Shown here: piece after piece, positions 35,648 to 44,668 of the stretch
Position numbering within the stretch: position 1 is the first letter of the stretch
Layout: every line of letters starts with the position of its first letter
Assembly (NCBI RefSeq): GCF_024449095.1
Contig: NZ_CP024628.1
Coordinates: 496,001 to 560,000 of the forward strand
Length of the DNA: 64,000 bases
Origin: Vibrio coralliilyticus
Lineage (GTDB): Bacteria > Pseudomonadota > Gammaproteobacteria > Enterobacterales > Vibrionaceae
Direction: 5' to 3'
Program-made: the position numbers and the translations under genes
Notes under the pieces: generated by a model
Database searches by the model: none
What the model saw: the letters and a program-made list of their open reading frames with translations, nothing else
Told to the model about the DNA's origin: nothing

Positions 35648-36886
35648 TTACGCGGATTGCGTGTCGAGTGTTTTCTTGTTTAAAAGTGGGTTGAGCACGA
35701 CGTAACACAGTGCGCCTCCCAATACGGCATTGATTGGTACAACTCCAGGTATAAACTTACCTGCTGCAACACCTACTGCCACTGCTACAATACCAGCCCA
35801 ATTCACGTCTTTGAATTCTGTCGTAGTGAAATTTTGGTATCGTTTTCTATTCATCAAGAAATCCGCAATGATGACGCCACCAATCGGCGGAATGGCAGTC
35901 GATAGGAACGTTAGCCAGCCAACAAAGTTGTTATACAGCCACAATGCGAAGATGGTGCCCACGATACCGTTGATAATAGACATCATAGTACTTGAGCGTC
36001 CGGTGATGTTAGAAAAGCCTAACCCTGAAGCGTATAAAGCATTTTCATTGGTGGTCCAGATATTGAGCCCAAGTACGATGATGGCAGGTAGTAGTAGGCC
36101 TTGAGCAATCATGACGTCCGAAATATCTGCCATACCCGTCGCTGCTGCCCCTGAGGCGCCGAAGACAAACATTAGTGAGTTACCGATAAAGAAGGCGATC
36201 ATAGTGACCAGCACGGCGCCAGCTGGTTTTTTACCAAAGCGAACAAAATCTGCGGTGAGTGTACCTGCGCTGACAAATGAGCCTACGACCATTGCTAGTG
36301 CGACAGAGAAATCCATAGGCGTTTCTGGCTGAATAAGCTTGAGTTGTTCAAATCCACCCACGCTATCGACGGCCATGGATACTGAATAGCTGCCTAGTAT
36401 CGCAATAGCAGGAACAGCAATCGCTGAAAGCACCATCAGCGCTTTAATGCCAAAGTAAACCGTCGCTGTCATTAGAAGACCGGACACAATGATCAATGTA
36501 TTGGTATCAATGCCTGTCGCTTTTTGAACGGGTATAGCGAACATCGCAACACCTACACCAAACCAACCGACCTGTGTGCCACCAAGTAAAGCTGAAGGAA
36601 GCCATGAGCCTTTAGTTCCAAATGAGAATCGAGCGAGAAGGTGAGTGGAGAGACCAGTAGAAGACCCGATGTAGCCGAGGAAAGAAGTGTAAATACCGAG
36701 GATAAGATTGCCAATTAGGACTGCGAGAATAAAGTCATTAAATGAAAGGCCGGTACCGAGTGAGCCTCCTGTCCACATGCTTGCGGAGAAAAAGGTTAAG
36801 CCTAACATCACCATCGTGAGTGAGATGACGCCTTTTCTGGCTGTTGTTGGAACGGGTCCCAGACTGTAGTTGTTATCTTCGGACAT
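35648..36886 (-). CDS. codB: Cytosine permease
   Basis: A 412-residue NCS1-family transporter with about twelve membrane segments. The N-terminal NYSLGPVPTTARKGV and the WTGGSLGTGLSFNDF block match CodB. It imports cytosine for the neighbouring deaminase. It is first in the codBA operon; the 560 bases upstream are gene-free up to the Qrr RNA. Confidence 0.94.
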   Translation of the reverse strand: MSEDNNYSLGPVPTTARKGVISLTMVMLGLTFFSASMWTGGSLGTGLSFNDFILAVLIGNLILGIYTSFLGYIGSSTGLSTHLLARFSFGTKGSWLPSALLGGTQVGWFGVGVAMFAIPVQKATGIDTNTLIIVSGLLMTATVYFGIKALMVLSAIAVPAIAILGSYSVSMAVDSVGGFEQLKLIQPETPMDFSVALAMVVGSFVSAGTLTADFVRFGKKPAGAVLVTMIAFFIGNSLMFVFGASGAAATGMADISDVMIAQGLLLPAIIVLGLNIWTTNENALYASGLGFSNITGRSSTMMSIINGIVGTIFALWLYNNFVGWLTFLSTAIPPIGGVIIADFLMNRKRYQNFTTTEFKDVNWAGIVAVAVGVAAGKFIPGVVPINAVLGGALCYVVLNPLLNKKTLDTQSA

Positions 36887-37449
36887 CTATCACCTCCACA
36901 AATAGATAAAACAAACTTAAGTGAGTAAATTATAGATAAACGGCCGTTATTATGGTGATAAATATCACTTGGTCAATCTAAATCCATAAGGTTTAACGTT
37001 TGCTTGGTATTGGTTGTAATTAATTTTTTATAAAACAAAAAGATAGTTTTATTATGAATTTAATAAAAAAAACATTAAAGATGATGTAATCGGTTTCTAA
37101 ATGATACTTTTAGAGGTAAGTCCAATAGATTTAAATAAGTTTGTTATGAATGCGTGTCTGTAAGAATGGCTTTATACGTTGGCTTCACCAAGTTTCTGTT
37201 TCAAACGTCTGTTGACGTGATTTTGAGTATTTTTGGTGTGGAAGCATCAACTAATGTCTGATTTTGAGGCGTTGGCAATGAAGAAAGTCTATAGTGGTTA
37301 TTTATCACATTAAATCGTAAGAAATTTAATAGACAAGATAAAAGAGAAAGCGTGCAATTATTGAGCGTATCAGTGCCATGTGATGATCATTGAACTGACA
37401 CACCAATGTAGCAATGACGAACCATGATAGATGTGTTGGCAGTAGACAG
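36887..37449. other. Gene-free region upstream of codB
   Basis: An AT-rich region of about 560 bases between codB and the qrr terminator, both on the minus strand. It should contain the codB promoter. No open frame with a ribosome site is seen. Confidence 0.5.
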
Positions 37450-37556
37450 AAAAAAAGCCAACCTCAATAAGTAAGATTGGCTTAAATAAGTGTGAACAAA
37501 TTTGGTTCACTAACAACGTCAGTTGGCTAGGTGACCCTCGGCTTAAGAAGGGTCAC
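37450..37556 (-). ncRNA. qrr: Qrr quorum-regulatory sRNA
   Basis: A 107-base RNA on the minus strand. Its first stem is GGTGACCC / GGGTCACC (37550-37557 with 37530-37537). It is followed by the strongly conserved single-stranded core CTAGCCAACTGACGTTGTTA (37510-37529), which pairs with luxR/hapR and other targets in vibrios. It ends in the Rho-independent hairpin AAGCCAA / TTGGCTT with seven T residues. The sigma-54 promoter and two LuxO-type boxes upstream complete the Qrr signature. At low cell density phosphorylated LuxO activates Qrr, which with Hfq represses the master regulator. Which paralogue it is cannot be decided here. Confidence 0.95.
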
Positions 37557-37565
37557 CTTAATAAA

Positions 37566-37582
37566 TGCAGTATATGTGCCAA
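37566..37582 (-). promoter_or_regulatory. Sigma-54 promoter of qrr
   Basis: On the minus strand TTGGCAC-ATATA-CTGCA has the -24 GG and -12 GC elements at the required ten-base spacing, about eleven bases before the RNA start. Confidence 0.9.
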
Positions 37583-37642
37583 CTTTTATAGAGCGTAATT
37601 GCCTAGCATTTGGGCGCAATATAGCATTTTTTCGACTTTCAA

Positions 37643-37668
37643 TTGCAATGTGCATTTGCATTTTGCGA
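37643..37668 (-). promoter_or_regulatory. Two adjacent LuxO-type binding sites upstream of qrr
   Basis: TTGCAATGTGCAT (37643-37655) and TTGCATTTTGCGA (37656-37668) each match the LuxO consensus TTGCA-N3-TGCAA with one mismatch. They lie about 90-110 bases upstream of the RNA start, as expected for a sigma-54 activator. Confidence 0.75.
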
Positions 37669-38009
37669 ATTAAAACGTTATTGCTAATGATATTTCACAC
37701 ACTTTAAGACTTTCATTACATCACTTTCCTATTATTCTTGTTTAGAAAACCTTGCTAAGCTCAGAGTAACACTATATTTGAGATTGAGTTTCTGTTTCAT
37801 TCGTACTGGAGATAACAAAGAAATGAAAAGTGCTAGCACGATGAGAATGTTGGCTTTTTTATGTTTACTATTTCAATATATTGGCTGAAATAGCTGTGCT
37901 GAGTGACATGTATGATAAAGCTATAGAAATTGACAGCGAATGCGATCGTTTTATGGTTATGTTAGTGAAAAGCAAAAGCCCGGATTCACCGGGCTGTAGG
38001 TAGTATGGG
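37669..38009. other. Spacer between qrr control sites and the YiaV-like gene
   Basis: A 340-base region. A 21-codon plus-strand frame beginning at 37824 (a start MKSAST, then a hydrophobic LAFLCLLFQYIG) has GGAG about 11 bases upstream. It could be a leader-like peptide, but support is weak. A terminator hairpin for the minus-strand YiaV-like gene lies at 37977-37995. Confidence 0.4.
37977..37995 (-). terminator. Terminator of the YiaV/YiaW-like operon
   Basis: The perfect seven-base stem AGCCCGG / CCGGGCT with a five-base loop is followed on the minus strand by TTTTGCTTTT. Confidence 0.8.
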
Positions 38010-39233
38010 CTAAATAGAATAGAAGTAGTAGAGCTGGGACTTCATACGAATGATGATGCCACGGATAACATCGAGGAAGGCCATAAAGCCGATTGGTTTG
38101 TCTCCGCTAACCCAAGCGAGCCCAACAGAACCGACGGGGATGTCATAGCCCTCGGCTTCTTCTATTTTCAAGCGCACGAAGTGATGCTTATTTTGTACAT
38201 TTTTTCCTGTCGTTACTCTTACCGATTCGTCCAAGCCCAATAAGTTGCTTTGTGATTCTCCCGTGGCTTCAACTATCCCCTCAACTTGAGCAGAAAAGAT
38301 CTTACCTGGGTAGACTGAAGAAGAAAATTCAGCACTGTGTCCTAGTTTAACATTGCGAATCGCCTGATGATTGACACGCATTAGCACGTATTTCTCATCT
38401 GTGTACATTTGCAGCCTAGGTAACATTGAGACACGCTGCCCCTCGCGCAAGATGAAGTTGGTCACAAAGCCATCTGCAGGTGCATAAACTTTGGTGCTGT
38501 TCAGCTCCCATTTTGCTTTTGCGAGTTTCTCTTGTGACTTTTTCCAATCAGCATGTTTAGATTTAACCGCTAATTCTGATTTCGCGATAGCAAGTTTGGC
38601 TTTTTCAGTGTCCACCTGTTTTGCTTTTAGCTTTGATTCTATGGTTGAGACGTTGTGTCGTGCCTTAGTGACGGCTGTTTCCTGCTTATCAATATCGCTC
38701 GCAGTGATGGTGTTATTCACGACACGGTTTTGCTCTCTGTAACGCTTTAACATTTTGTTCTGCAAACTGTAATCGGCTTTGGCAGCAGCAAGTTGGCTTT
38801 CTGTAGTCTCCAAATCCTGAACCATTGACTCGTACGTTGCTTGTGAAATTGAAACATCCTCAAATGCCACTTCAAGCTCCACCATCGCGGACTCTTCTTC
38901 TACTTTCGCTTGGTTATAGGCGATTTGGTATTGAGTCGGGTCGATCTCGTAAATCAGTTGGCCTTTCTTTACCTTTTGGTTGGGTTCAATGTAAATCTTG
39001 TCGACTTTACCTGTTACGTTAGGAGAATCGGGGCGTAACTGGATATGAGGGGATTGCACCACCGAACCGCCAGATAGATCCATTGGCGTATAGTTGATCA
39101 AACCGACCCAAACAAACATCAGCCAAGAAACGCCACCTAAATAGGCGAATGACTTGGTCGCGGTATTCCAGGGCATACCCACCAGTCTTAGCAGATAAAT
39201 AAAAAGCGCCCAGACAGCTAAACCTTCTAACAT
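38010..39233 (-). CDS. HlyD-family membrane fusion protein, YiaV-like
   Basis: A 407-residue periplasmic adaptor. It has two N-terminal membrane segments (WALFIYLLRLVGMPW and FVWVGLINYTP region), a lipoyl/barrel domain (IYEIDPTQYQIAYNQAKVE), a long coiled-coil hairpin of about residues 110-240, and the returning half (VYAPADGFVTNF). It resembles E. coli YiaV and EmrA-type adaptors. The transporter it serves is not obvious; only a small membrane protein precedes it. The start overlaps that gene's stop (TAATG), so they are coupled. Confidence 0.82.
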   Translation of the reverse strand: MLEGLAVWALFIYLLRLVGMPWNTATKSFAYLGGVSWLMFVWVGLINYTPMDLSGGSVVQSPHIQLRPDSPNVTGKVDKIYIEPNQKVKKGQLIYEIDPTQYQIAYNQAKVEEESAMVELEVAFEDVSISQATYESMVQDLETTESQLAAAKADYSLQNKMLKRYREQNRVVNNTITASDIDKQETAVTKARHNVSTIESKLKAKQVDTEKAKLAIAKSELAVKSKHADWKKSQEKLAKAKWELNSTKVYAPADGFVTNFILREGQRVSMLPRLQMYTDEKYVLMRVNHQAIRNVKLGHSAEFSSSVYPGKIFSAQVEGIVEATGESQSNLLGLDESVRVTTGKNVQNKHHFVRLKIEEAEGYDIPVGSVGLAWVSGDKPIGFMAFLDVIRGIIIRMKSQLYYFYSI

Positions 39234-39556
39234 TAAGCCTCCTCCTGTTTATCTTTTGTGTTGGGTGCGTGACGCCAAGTGTCGCGTAGGTTGACAATGG
39301 CTTTGTCCATATCGACAAAAGCGACAATGACTGCGACAACCCAAACCCAGTGCCAGATGAAACCAATCCATGTCAACGCCGTTATTAGTCCTATTTGATG
39401 ATGGTCTTTACTATGGGCTTTGTTGATTGGTAGTTCGTGAAACTTCCAGAATCCAAACAGAGCAGCGCCGACAGTCGCAATCAAGACAATAGTTGCGACG
39501 ACATGTAATGCGGTGTCTGCACCGGTTCCAACGAACGGGACACTTAATAAACTCAT
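39233..39556 (-). CDS. DUF3302 inner-membrane protein, YiaW-like
   Basis: A 107-residue protein with about three hydrophobic segments (HVVATIVLIATVGAALFGF and ALTWIGFIWHWVWVVAVIVAF) and a charged tail. The size, the WHWVW block and the partner HlyD gene match the E. coli yiaW-yiaV pair (DUF3302). Its function is unknown; it may help anchor the adaptor. It is divergent from an AraC regulator across about 110 bases. Confidence 0.72.
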   Translation of the reverse strand: MSLLSVPFVGTGADTALHVVATIVLIATVGAALFGFWKFHELPINKAHSKDHHQIGLITALTWIGFIWHWVWVVAVIVAFVDMDKAIVNLRDTWRHAPNTKDKQEEA

Positions 39557-39664
39557 TCAAGGCTCCTTTATTAATAAGGATCAGTATTGTGTTTCGGATT
39601 TGAAAATTAGCTTAGTATGTGACAGATTGATTCATATTAAATAGCCAATTGATGTGATCTGCAT

Positions 39665-40666
39665 ATGGATAAAGTGCGCTTTATGCGTGTGTTGGGAATT
39701 CGACATATTCATCAGGAAGCGAGGTCGCGCTACCAAATTGATGATGGCGAACTGGTGATTCCAGAATCCGCGTTTCGCAATCCGATGACGCTGATCCCAA
39801 TGGTTGAAGTGAATCGCTGGTTTGAAAAATTAGAGGACGTTACTGATAATCCCGATGTGATTCTTGATATCAACCGTGATGTTGATGTTGGGCAGATAGG
39901 TGTTATTTCTCACTGGCTTCTTTCTGGTAGTGATCTCGCATCGACCATTCGACGTGTGAATTATGGATTTAGCAGTCTGCAAAGTGGGGCGTTTCTGTCT
40001 GCTTCCCTGAGTGGCTCATTGATCAAATGGGCGTATCGGAACCCGATGATCGAACCTGAATGTAAAGTTCACGACAGTGTTCGTATGGCGATGGCACTCA
40101 CTAAGGTTTTACGTACTTATCTTGGTCAGGATTTTTCTCCACTCAGAGTACAACTGTCTGGTTCTCGCGAGAGTACAGCTAAATATGAAGCATATTTTGG
40201 CTGTGAGGTAGAATGGAGTCACTCGTCCACGGAGATATGGTTTCATTCGGAGCTGCGTTTAGCTACCAAGCAGCAAGCGAGGCTGCAGAAAGGGCGACTA
40301 GCGATGAATTTTGCTGACTTGGACGAATTGCTTAATATGCCTGACCCAGAAGATGAAGTGAAAGTGATTTATGAAATTCTAAACTACAGCCGCCATTATG
40401 GGCTGCCAACGGTAGAAAATGTTTCTAGCTTACTCGGGCTCTCAGTGCAGCAATTTCAACGTCGGTTGCGTAATCTAGGAATGAACTTCACCACTGTGAG
40501 TGGTTATGTTCTGAGTAACATTGCGGTAGAGATGATGCGTCATGGTATCGAGATTGACGATATTGCTCAACGCCTTGGATATCAGAATATCGCTAGCTTT
40601 AATCGCATGTTTAAAAAACATCGGGGTCTAACGCCAAACCAATACGTACAGCGTTACTACCTTTAG
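39665..40666 (+). CDS. AraC-family regulator with arabinose-binding-like N-domain (OruR type)
   Basis: A 333-residue regulator of the longer AraC class whose N-terminal 200 residues form the Arabinose_bd-type domain (PESAFRNPMTLIPMVEVNRWFE, LDINRDVDVGQIGV). The C-terminus has two helix-turn-helix motifs, TVENVSSLLGLSVQQFQRRLR and DIAQRLGYQNIASFNRMFKK, ending GLTPNQYVQRYYL. Divergent position suggests it controls the YiaW/YiaV-like pair. The inducer is unknown. Confidence 0.85.
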   Translation: MDKVRFMRVLGIRHIHQEARSRYQIDDGELVIPESAFRNPMTLIPMVEVNRWFEKLEDVTDNPDVILDINRDVDVGQIGVISHWLLSGSDLASTIRRVNYGFSSLQSGAFLSASLSGSLIKWAYRNPMIEPECKVHDSVRMAMALTKVLRTYLGQDFSPLRVQLSGSRESTAKYEAYFGCEVEWSHSSTEIWFHSELRLATKQQARLQKGRLAMNFADLDELLNMPDPEDEVKVIYEILNYSRHYGLPTVENVSSLLGLSVQQFQRRLRNLGMNFTTVSGYVLSNIAVEMMRHGIEIDDIAQRLGYQNIASFNRMFKKHRGLTPNQYVQRYYL

Positions 40667-40680
40667 GCGCAGAGAACAAA

Positions 40681-40703
40681 AAAAGCGCCGTAATGGCGCT
40701 TTT
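40681..40703. terminator. Bidirectional terminator between AraC regulator and lipoprotein gene
   Basis: A perfect nine-base stem AAAAGCGCC / GGCGCTTTT with a five-base loop lies between convergent genes, with an A-run upstream and T-run downstream. Confidence 0.82.
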
Positions 40704-40710
40704 CAGTCCG

Positions 40711-41406
40711 CTACTCTTCAGGGCGCCAACCGAGCGCGCTAGCAATTGCGCCAACCACTAAAGTGTCTCGTTCATCATCGTTCAGTGAGTCAAGCATCTG
40801 GATTGTGAGTGCGCCATTAGTTTGCACTGCTGCGACTTCTTGTGTTCCACGCTCAAAACTGTAGCCAAGCGGTGTGTCGATTGGCACAAGTAGGCCTTCA
40901 CCAGTATGAATAGTTTTCACATTAAAGTGGGTGGTGCCAATTCTTACCAAGCCTTTCTCTGTTTTATCGAAGCCGATATCCAGTACACCTGCATCAGGCT
41001 CAATTTTGTACTCACCAACGCTTTTCTCATCTGAGCTGATAGTGCAGGTATAAGGATCGTTGCCACCGAACTCTACGCCCATGTAGTTGTATGAGACACC
41101 GCCACCTGTGCAGGTCAACACCCATGTTTTTCCATCACTGGTACGAGTCACTTCTGCCGCCATTTCTCCATCTTTAAAAGACAGTTTGTTGAACCACGTT
41201 GATGAAGAGGCGCTGCGAGAGTACTTACCTTTATACATACCAGCGATATCAAAAGTGCCTTCTCGACCGAGCTTCCATAAATTATTGTCGGTCTTTATGT
41301 TGATCTCTGGCTGAGCTTTGACAGCGGCCGATTTATCCATGATAGCGGTGCTACCACAAGCGGTAAGGGCAAGCGCCATAGCGCTAACGAGTAGGTGTTT
41401 GTTCAT
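40711..41406 (-). CDS. Lipoprotein of unknown function
   Basis: A 231-residue protein with a lipobox (ALALTAC) at the N-terminus, Gly-Ser after the Cys favouring the outer membrane. The mature part is rich in beta strands and contains two Cys (LTCTGGG and PYTCTISSD) that may form a disulfide. The C-terminus SLNDDERDTLVVGAIASALGW is helical. It forms a pair with the following upstream lipoprotein gene, six bases apart. No family is recognised. Confidence 0.65.
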   Translation of the reverse strand: MNKHLLVSAMALALTACGSTAIMDKSAAVKAQPEINIKTDNNLWKLGREGTFDIAGMYKGKYSRSASSSTWFNKLSFKDGEMAAEVTRTSDGKTWVLTCTGGGVSYNYMGVEFGGNDPYTCTISSDEKSVGEYKIEPDAGVLDIGFDKTEKGLVRIGTTHFNVKTIHTGEGLLVPIDTPLGYSFERGTQEVAAVQTNGALTIQMLDSLNDDERDTLVVGAIASALGWRPEE

Positions 41407-41412
41407 ATCTAT

Positions 41413-42324
41413 TTACTTCTTATTGACGAAAAACCAGCTATTGAGGAAGTTGTTCAGTGGCGCAAACGCTCTATGCGTCCAGTTAAGAGGGTTATCTGTT
41501 GCGTTTGAATCTTGGCTAGCCACATCCCCGGTTGCTGTAAATGAAGGTTTCAGCTCACCGGGATAGGTGCCTAGGCTTGGGTCAACTTTGTATTCATACA
41601 TCGAACCCAATAGAGCGCCTGGGTTAAGATCCTTGCTGACCGTGTGGATCGGGTCTTCGTCCCCTTTGTCATCTGGGGCAGGGCATGTATTGGCGGCGAG
41701 CTGACCGTTTCCGTAGTTACATGGGTCGTATTCAAGCTTAGTCGCGCCAGTTTGCAATGACAGAAGGCGCTGGAATTCTTGATAGGCACTGGTGACTTCG
41801 GCGCCTTGTGTGGTTAACACGTCTTCATCGACATAGTAGTCGTAAAGCTGCAGCATCTTTTGGTATGAGGTGTTTTTTAGTGTTTCGTCACCACCGCCGT
41901 TATTGGTGTAAACAAGCTCAATACCGTCAATACCAGAGGAGGTGTTGACCTGTTGAGCCAAATTAAGGACGAAGGTTTCATAATCAGCACTGCCCGTTGG
42001 CTCTTTTTCTATGACGCCAATGACCAAGGTTTTTTGAGCGAATTGTTTTTGCACATCACTGTGCGCCCAGTTAGTCAGGTTGTTAATTTGGGTTTGTACC
42101 CGAGCACGCTGCGTTTCAGAAACATTTGGCCCAATGCTAAGGACATAAACGCCTTTATCGAACTGGCAAGCATTTGCGCCAGTCTGGACATTGCAGTTGG
42201 GTGCTGAGCTGTAGACATTAACGGCATTGGCCGTTGTTGATGTTGGATTCGTATCATCACTGTTACAGCCAGATAGTAAAGCGACGGTGAACGTCGAGAG
42301 AAGAAGAGAGCGGTTAGGATTCAT
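41413..42324 (-). CDS. Lipoprotein of unknown function
   Basis: A 303-residue lipoprotein (lipobox VALLSGC, then NSDD). Four further Cys occur in two close pairs (NCNVQTGANAC and DPCNY...NTCPAP), suggesting disulfides. The centre (TLVIGVIEKEPTGSADYETFV) looks like a mixed alpha/beta fold. It is first in a two-gene operon with the smaller lipoprotein and divergent from a two-component system across 328 bases. No known family is recognised. Confidence 0.65.
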   Translation of the reverse strand: MNPNRSLLLSTFTVALLSGCNSDDTNPTSTTANAVNVYSSAPNCNVQTGANACQFDKGVYVLSIGPNVSETQRARVQTQINNLTNWAHSDVQKQFAQKTLVIGVIEKEPTGSADYETFVLNLAQQVNTSSGIDGIELVYTNNGGGDETLKNTSYQKMLQLYDYYVDEDVLTTQGAEVTSAYQEFQRLLSLQTGATKLEYDPCNYGNGQLAANTCPAPDDKGDEDPIHTVSKDLNPGALLGSMYEYKVDPSLGTYPGELKPSFTATGDVASQDSNATDNPLNWTHRAFAPLNNFLNSWFFVNKK

Positions 42325-42652
42325 TTCATTATTTACTTATTGAATGATAACTTTGGTGAATAATAAAGAGAGTAACTAGATTGTCGAATAGGTCCACTGC
42401 GATTTGTAAGAGCATAAACACTCAGCTCAGAAAAATGTGCCTTGAGAACACAGTATGTCCACGATACGAACACTAGAATGAGGCTATTAACGGCATCTAA
42501 TCGAGTGGGTAAAGCGGATATTGTAATTGATTGTAAGTAGACTCTTACAAAATCCAGTGTGGCAGGGAGCGCAATCTCAATTTCCTCGCTTGAGCAAGTA
42601 ATCGTCTAATATATAATTTGCGTCAATTTATAAATGGTTGCGAAAGTAGATT
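42325..42652. other. Divergent promoter region between lipoprotein pair and two-component system
   Basis: A 328-base spacer that must hold promoters in both directions. An inverted pair GATTGTAAGTAGACTCTTACAA (about 42529-42550) is a candidate operator. No small gene is seen. Confidence 0.45.
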
Positions 42653-43342
42653 GTGAATTACAGAGTGCTTCTTGTTGAAGACGATAAGGAAATCGCAAGA
42701 CTGACTCAAATGTACCTTGAAGCCGAAGGATATGGTGTTGAGGTGGTGTATTCAGGTGATAAAGCGGTAGATGCGGTGACGCGCTACCAGCCTGACGTTG
42801 TGCTATTGGATCTCATGTTACCGGGGGAAGATGGTGCGACGGTTCTTAAAAAGCTACGAACCTTCTATCAGGGTGTTGTGATTGTACAAACAGCAGTTCA
42901 AGAGGAGCTGAGTGAAGTCAGTTTACTAAAATTGGGCGCCGATGATTATCTGACTAAACCAATTCGTGGTCATATCTTGGTTGCTCGTCTTGAAGCTCAT
43001 TTACGTCGTTATGCGGCAGCGGGGCAGGAGCCATCGACGCACAACTACGAAGCTTATGGGTTTAAGTTGTGCCCTTTACGTAAAGTGGCTTTTTATCGCA
43101 GCAAAAACATTGACTTAACTCAGGCGGAGTTCGACATTCTTCTTTTGCTGGTTCAATCTCCCGACAAAGCGGTATCAAGAGATCTCTGTTGCCAATCATC
43201 CCGTGGGATAGAATACACCTTCAATGATCGCTCCATTGATATGCGTATTTCGGGCTTACGACGAAAATTAGCCCGAGCGGATGTGAACAACGCTCAGATA
43301 AAAACCATTCGCAATCAGGGTTATATGCTCACAGTGGCATAA
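42653..43342 (+). CDS. OmpR-family response regulator
   Basis: A 229-residue two-domain regulator. The receiver has the acidic pair VEDD, phospho-acceptor Asp in DVVLLDLMLPGEDG and KPIRG at the end. The winged-helix effector has LTQAEFDILLLLVQSP and DMRISGLRRKLA. The start is GTG at 42653. It is followed six bases later by its cognate kinase. The divergent lipoprotein pair is the nearest candidate target. Confidence 0.9.
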   Translation: MNYRVLLVEDDKEIARLTQMYLEAEGYGVEVVYSGDKAVDAVTRYQPDVVLLDLMLPGEDGATVLKKLRTFYQGVVIVQTAVQEELSEVSLLKLGADDYLTKPIRGHILVARLEAHLRRYAAAGQEPSTHNYEAYGFKLCPLRKVAFYRSKNIDLTQAEFDILLLLVQSPDKAVSRDLCCQSSRGIEYTFNDRSIDMRISGLRRKLARADVNNAQIKTIRNQGYMLTVA

Positions 43343-43348
43343 TCGGAT

Positions 43349-44668
43349 ATGGTTCGTTCCACTTTTACCAAAGCATACATTAGTCTGGCAACAGGGCTTG
43401 TAATCACTGTTGTTGCATTTCTCACTTTGGGTTCTGACTTTATGCGAAAAACTGAAGTCGAGATATTCCTCAATGATGGGCAGTTTTTCGTTAATCAATA
43501 CATCGAACAACGTGGTCAGCCTAACTCCCTTTATAAAGAGTTGACCAACACGGGGAAGCAGCAGTTTTACATCTTTAATCTATCATTGGTTAACGTAAAA
43601 CCTGAGACGCTGCCATGCTCAGATTGTCGCGAGCTGTATCGATTGAAGTCGATTCCCATTTATCTAGTTGAAGATAACTTGTATGTGGCGGTGTTTCCGT
43701 TACCGAACTCGGCGAAAAGTCTCATGTTCAGTGAGAACCGAGATTTTTTCGAACCTCAATTTGAATGGTACGAAGACTCCGAAGTAATGTTTGTCATTGG
43801 CCTTGTTGCTTGGATATTTGTCAGCTTAGGCGTATTTGTTTATGTCCCTATTCGCCATCTACACAACCAAATTAATCAGCTTAACCGTGCGTCTCGTCGC
43901 TTTGGACGCGGAGAGTTTAGTGCACGTATTGACAGTGACAACTTCCGACTTCCCCTCAAAGAACTGGCGGAAAGCTTCAACTACATGGCAGATGACATTG
44001 AAGGCCATGTAAAGCAGAGTCAGATCTACACGCAGGCTATTCCTCATGAAGTCAGAACGCCGCTCAGTCGAATTCAGTTAGCCAGCGATATGGCTAGGCG
44101 CAATGCTGTTGAGGAGCAAGAACCGTTTTTTGATGATATTGACCGATATGTTGACGATATCTCCGCGCTGACTGCCAGCGTGGTACAAATTTCCCGGGTA
44201 GGAGGTTTGACGGAAAGCGAATTGCTCGATACACAAAACCTTCTCCCTGAGCACTGGCTTAAGCAGCGTATTGACAGGCAAGAGCATTATAACAAACAAA
44301 TCAGCTTTCACGCCTCTTTGACTGAGCCCACCCCAGCTTTGGATGTATTGGAAACTTTAGCTAATTTGGTGATTGATAATCTGCTTCAAAACGCATTCCG
44401 CTATGCAGATGCTGCGGTCGCGATCACTTTAATCGGTTTTGACAACACATTAGTGATTGATATCGAAGATGACGGTGCTGGTATCCCCAAAGATAAATAC
44501 GATGAGATCTTTCTAGCATTCTCTAGGCTTGATAAAAGCCGCCATAGCGACGGCTTGGGGTTAGGGCTGACTATTGTTTCAGAATCCGCCAAACGACTCA
44601 TCTGTTGTATTTCAATAGATGAGAGCGAATTGGGTGGGGCTCGTTTTAAGGTTTTTATCGAGTGTTAG
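43349..44668 (+). CDS. Sensor histidine kinase partner of the OmpR-type regulator
   Basis: A 439-residue membrane kinase with two membrane segments (near residues 10-28 and 148-170) flanking a periplasmic sensor of about 120 residues containing a CSDC motif. A HAMP linker and HisKA follow, with IPHEVRTPLSR (His233). The ATPase domain has NLLQNAFRYA, DDGAGIP and GLGLGLTIVS. Its overall shape is like RstB. The periplasmic CxxC could sense redox or metals, which is inference. Confidence 0.9.
   Translation: MVRSTFTKAYISLATGLVITVVAFLTLGSDFMRKTEVEIFLNDGQFFVNQYIEQRGQPNSLYKELTNTGKQQFYIFNLSLVNVKPETLPCSDCRELYRLKSIPIYLVEDNLYVAVFPLPNSAKSLMFSENRDFFEPQFEWYEDSEVMFVIGLVAWIFVSLGVFVYVPIRHLHNQINQLNRASRRFGRGEFSARIDSDNFRLPLKELAESFNYMADDIEGHVKQSQIYTQAIPHEVRTPLSRIQLASDMARRNAVEEQEPFFDDIDRYVDDISALTASVVQISRVGGLTESELLDTQNLLPEHWLKQRIDRQEHYNKQISFHASLTEPTPALDVLETLANLVIDNLLQNAFRYADAAVAITLIGFDNTLVIDIEDDGAGIPKDKYDEIFLAFSRLDKSRHSDGLGLGLTIVSESAKRLICCISIDESELGGARFKVFIEC

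Noticed and set aside
37528..37558. Hairpin first taken for an isolated terminator in the codB upstream region
   Set aside because: It is the 5' stem-loop of the Qrr RNA on the minus strand, with its own promoter and terminator.
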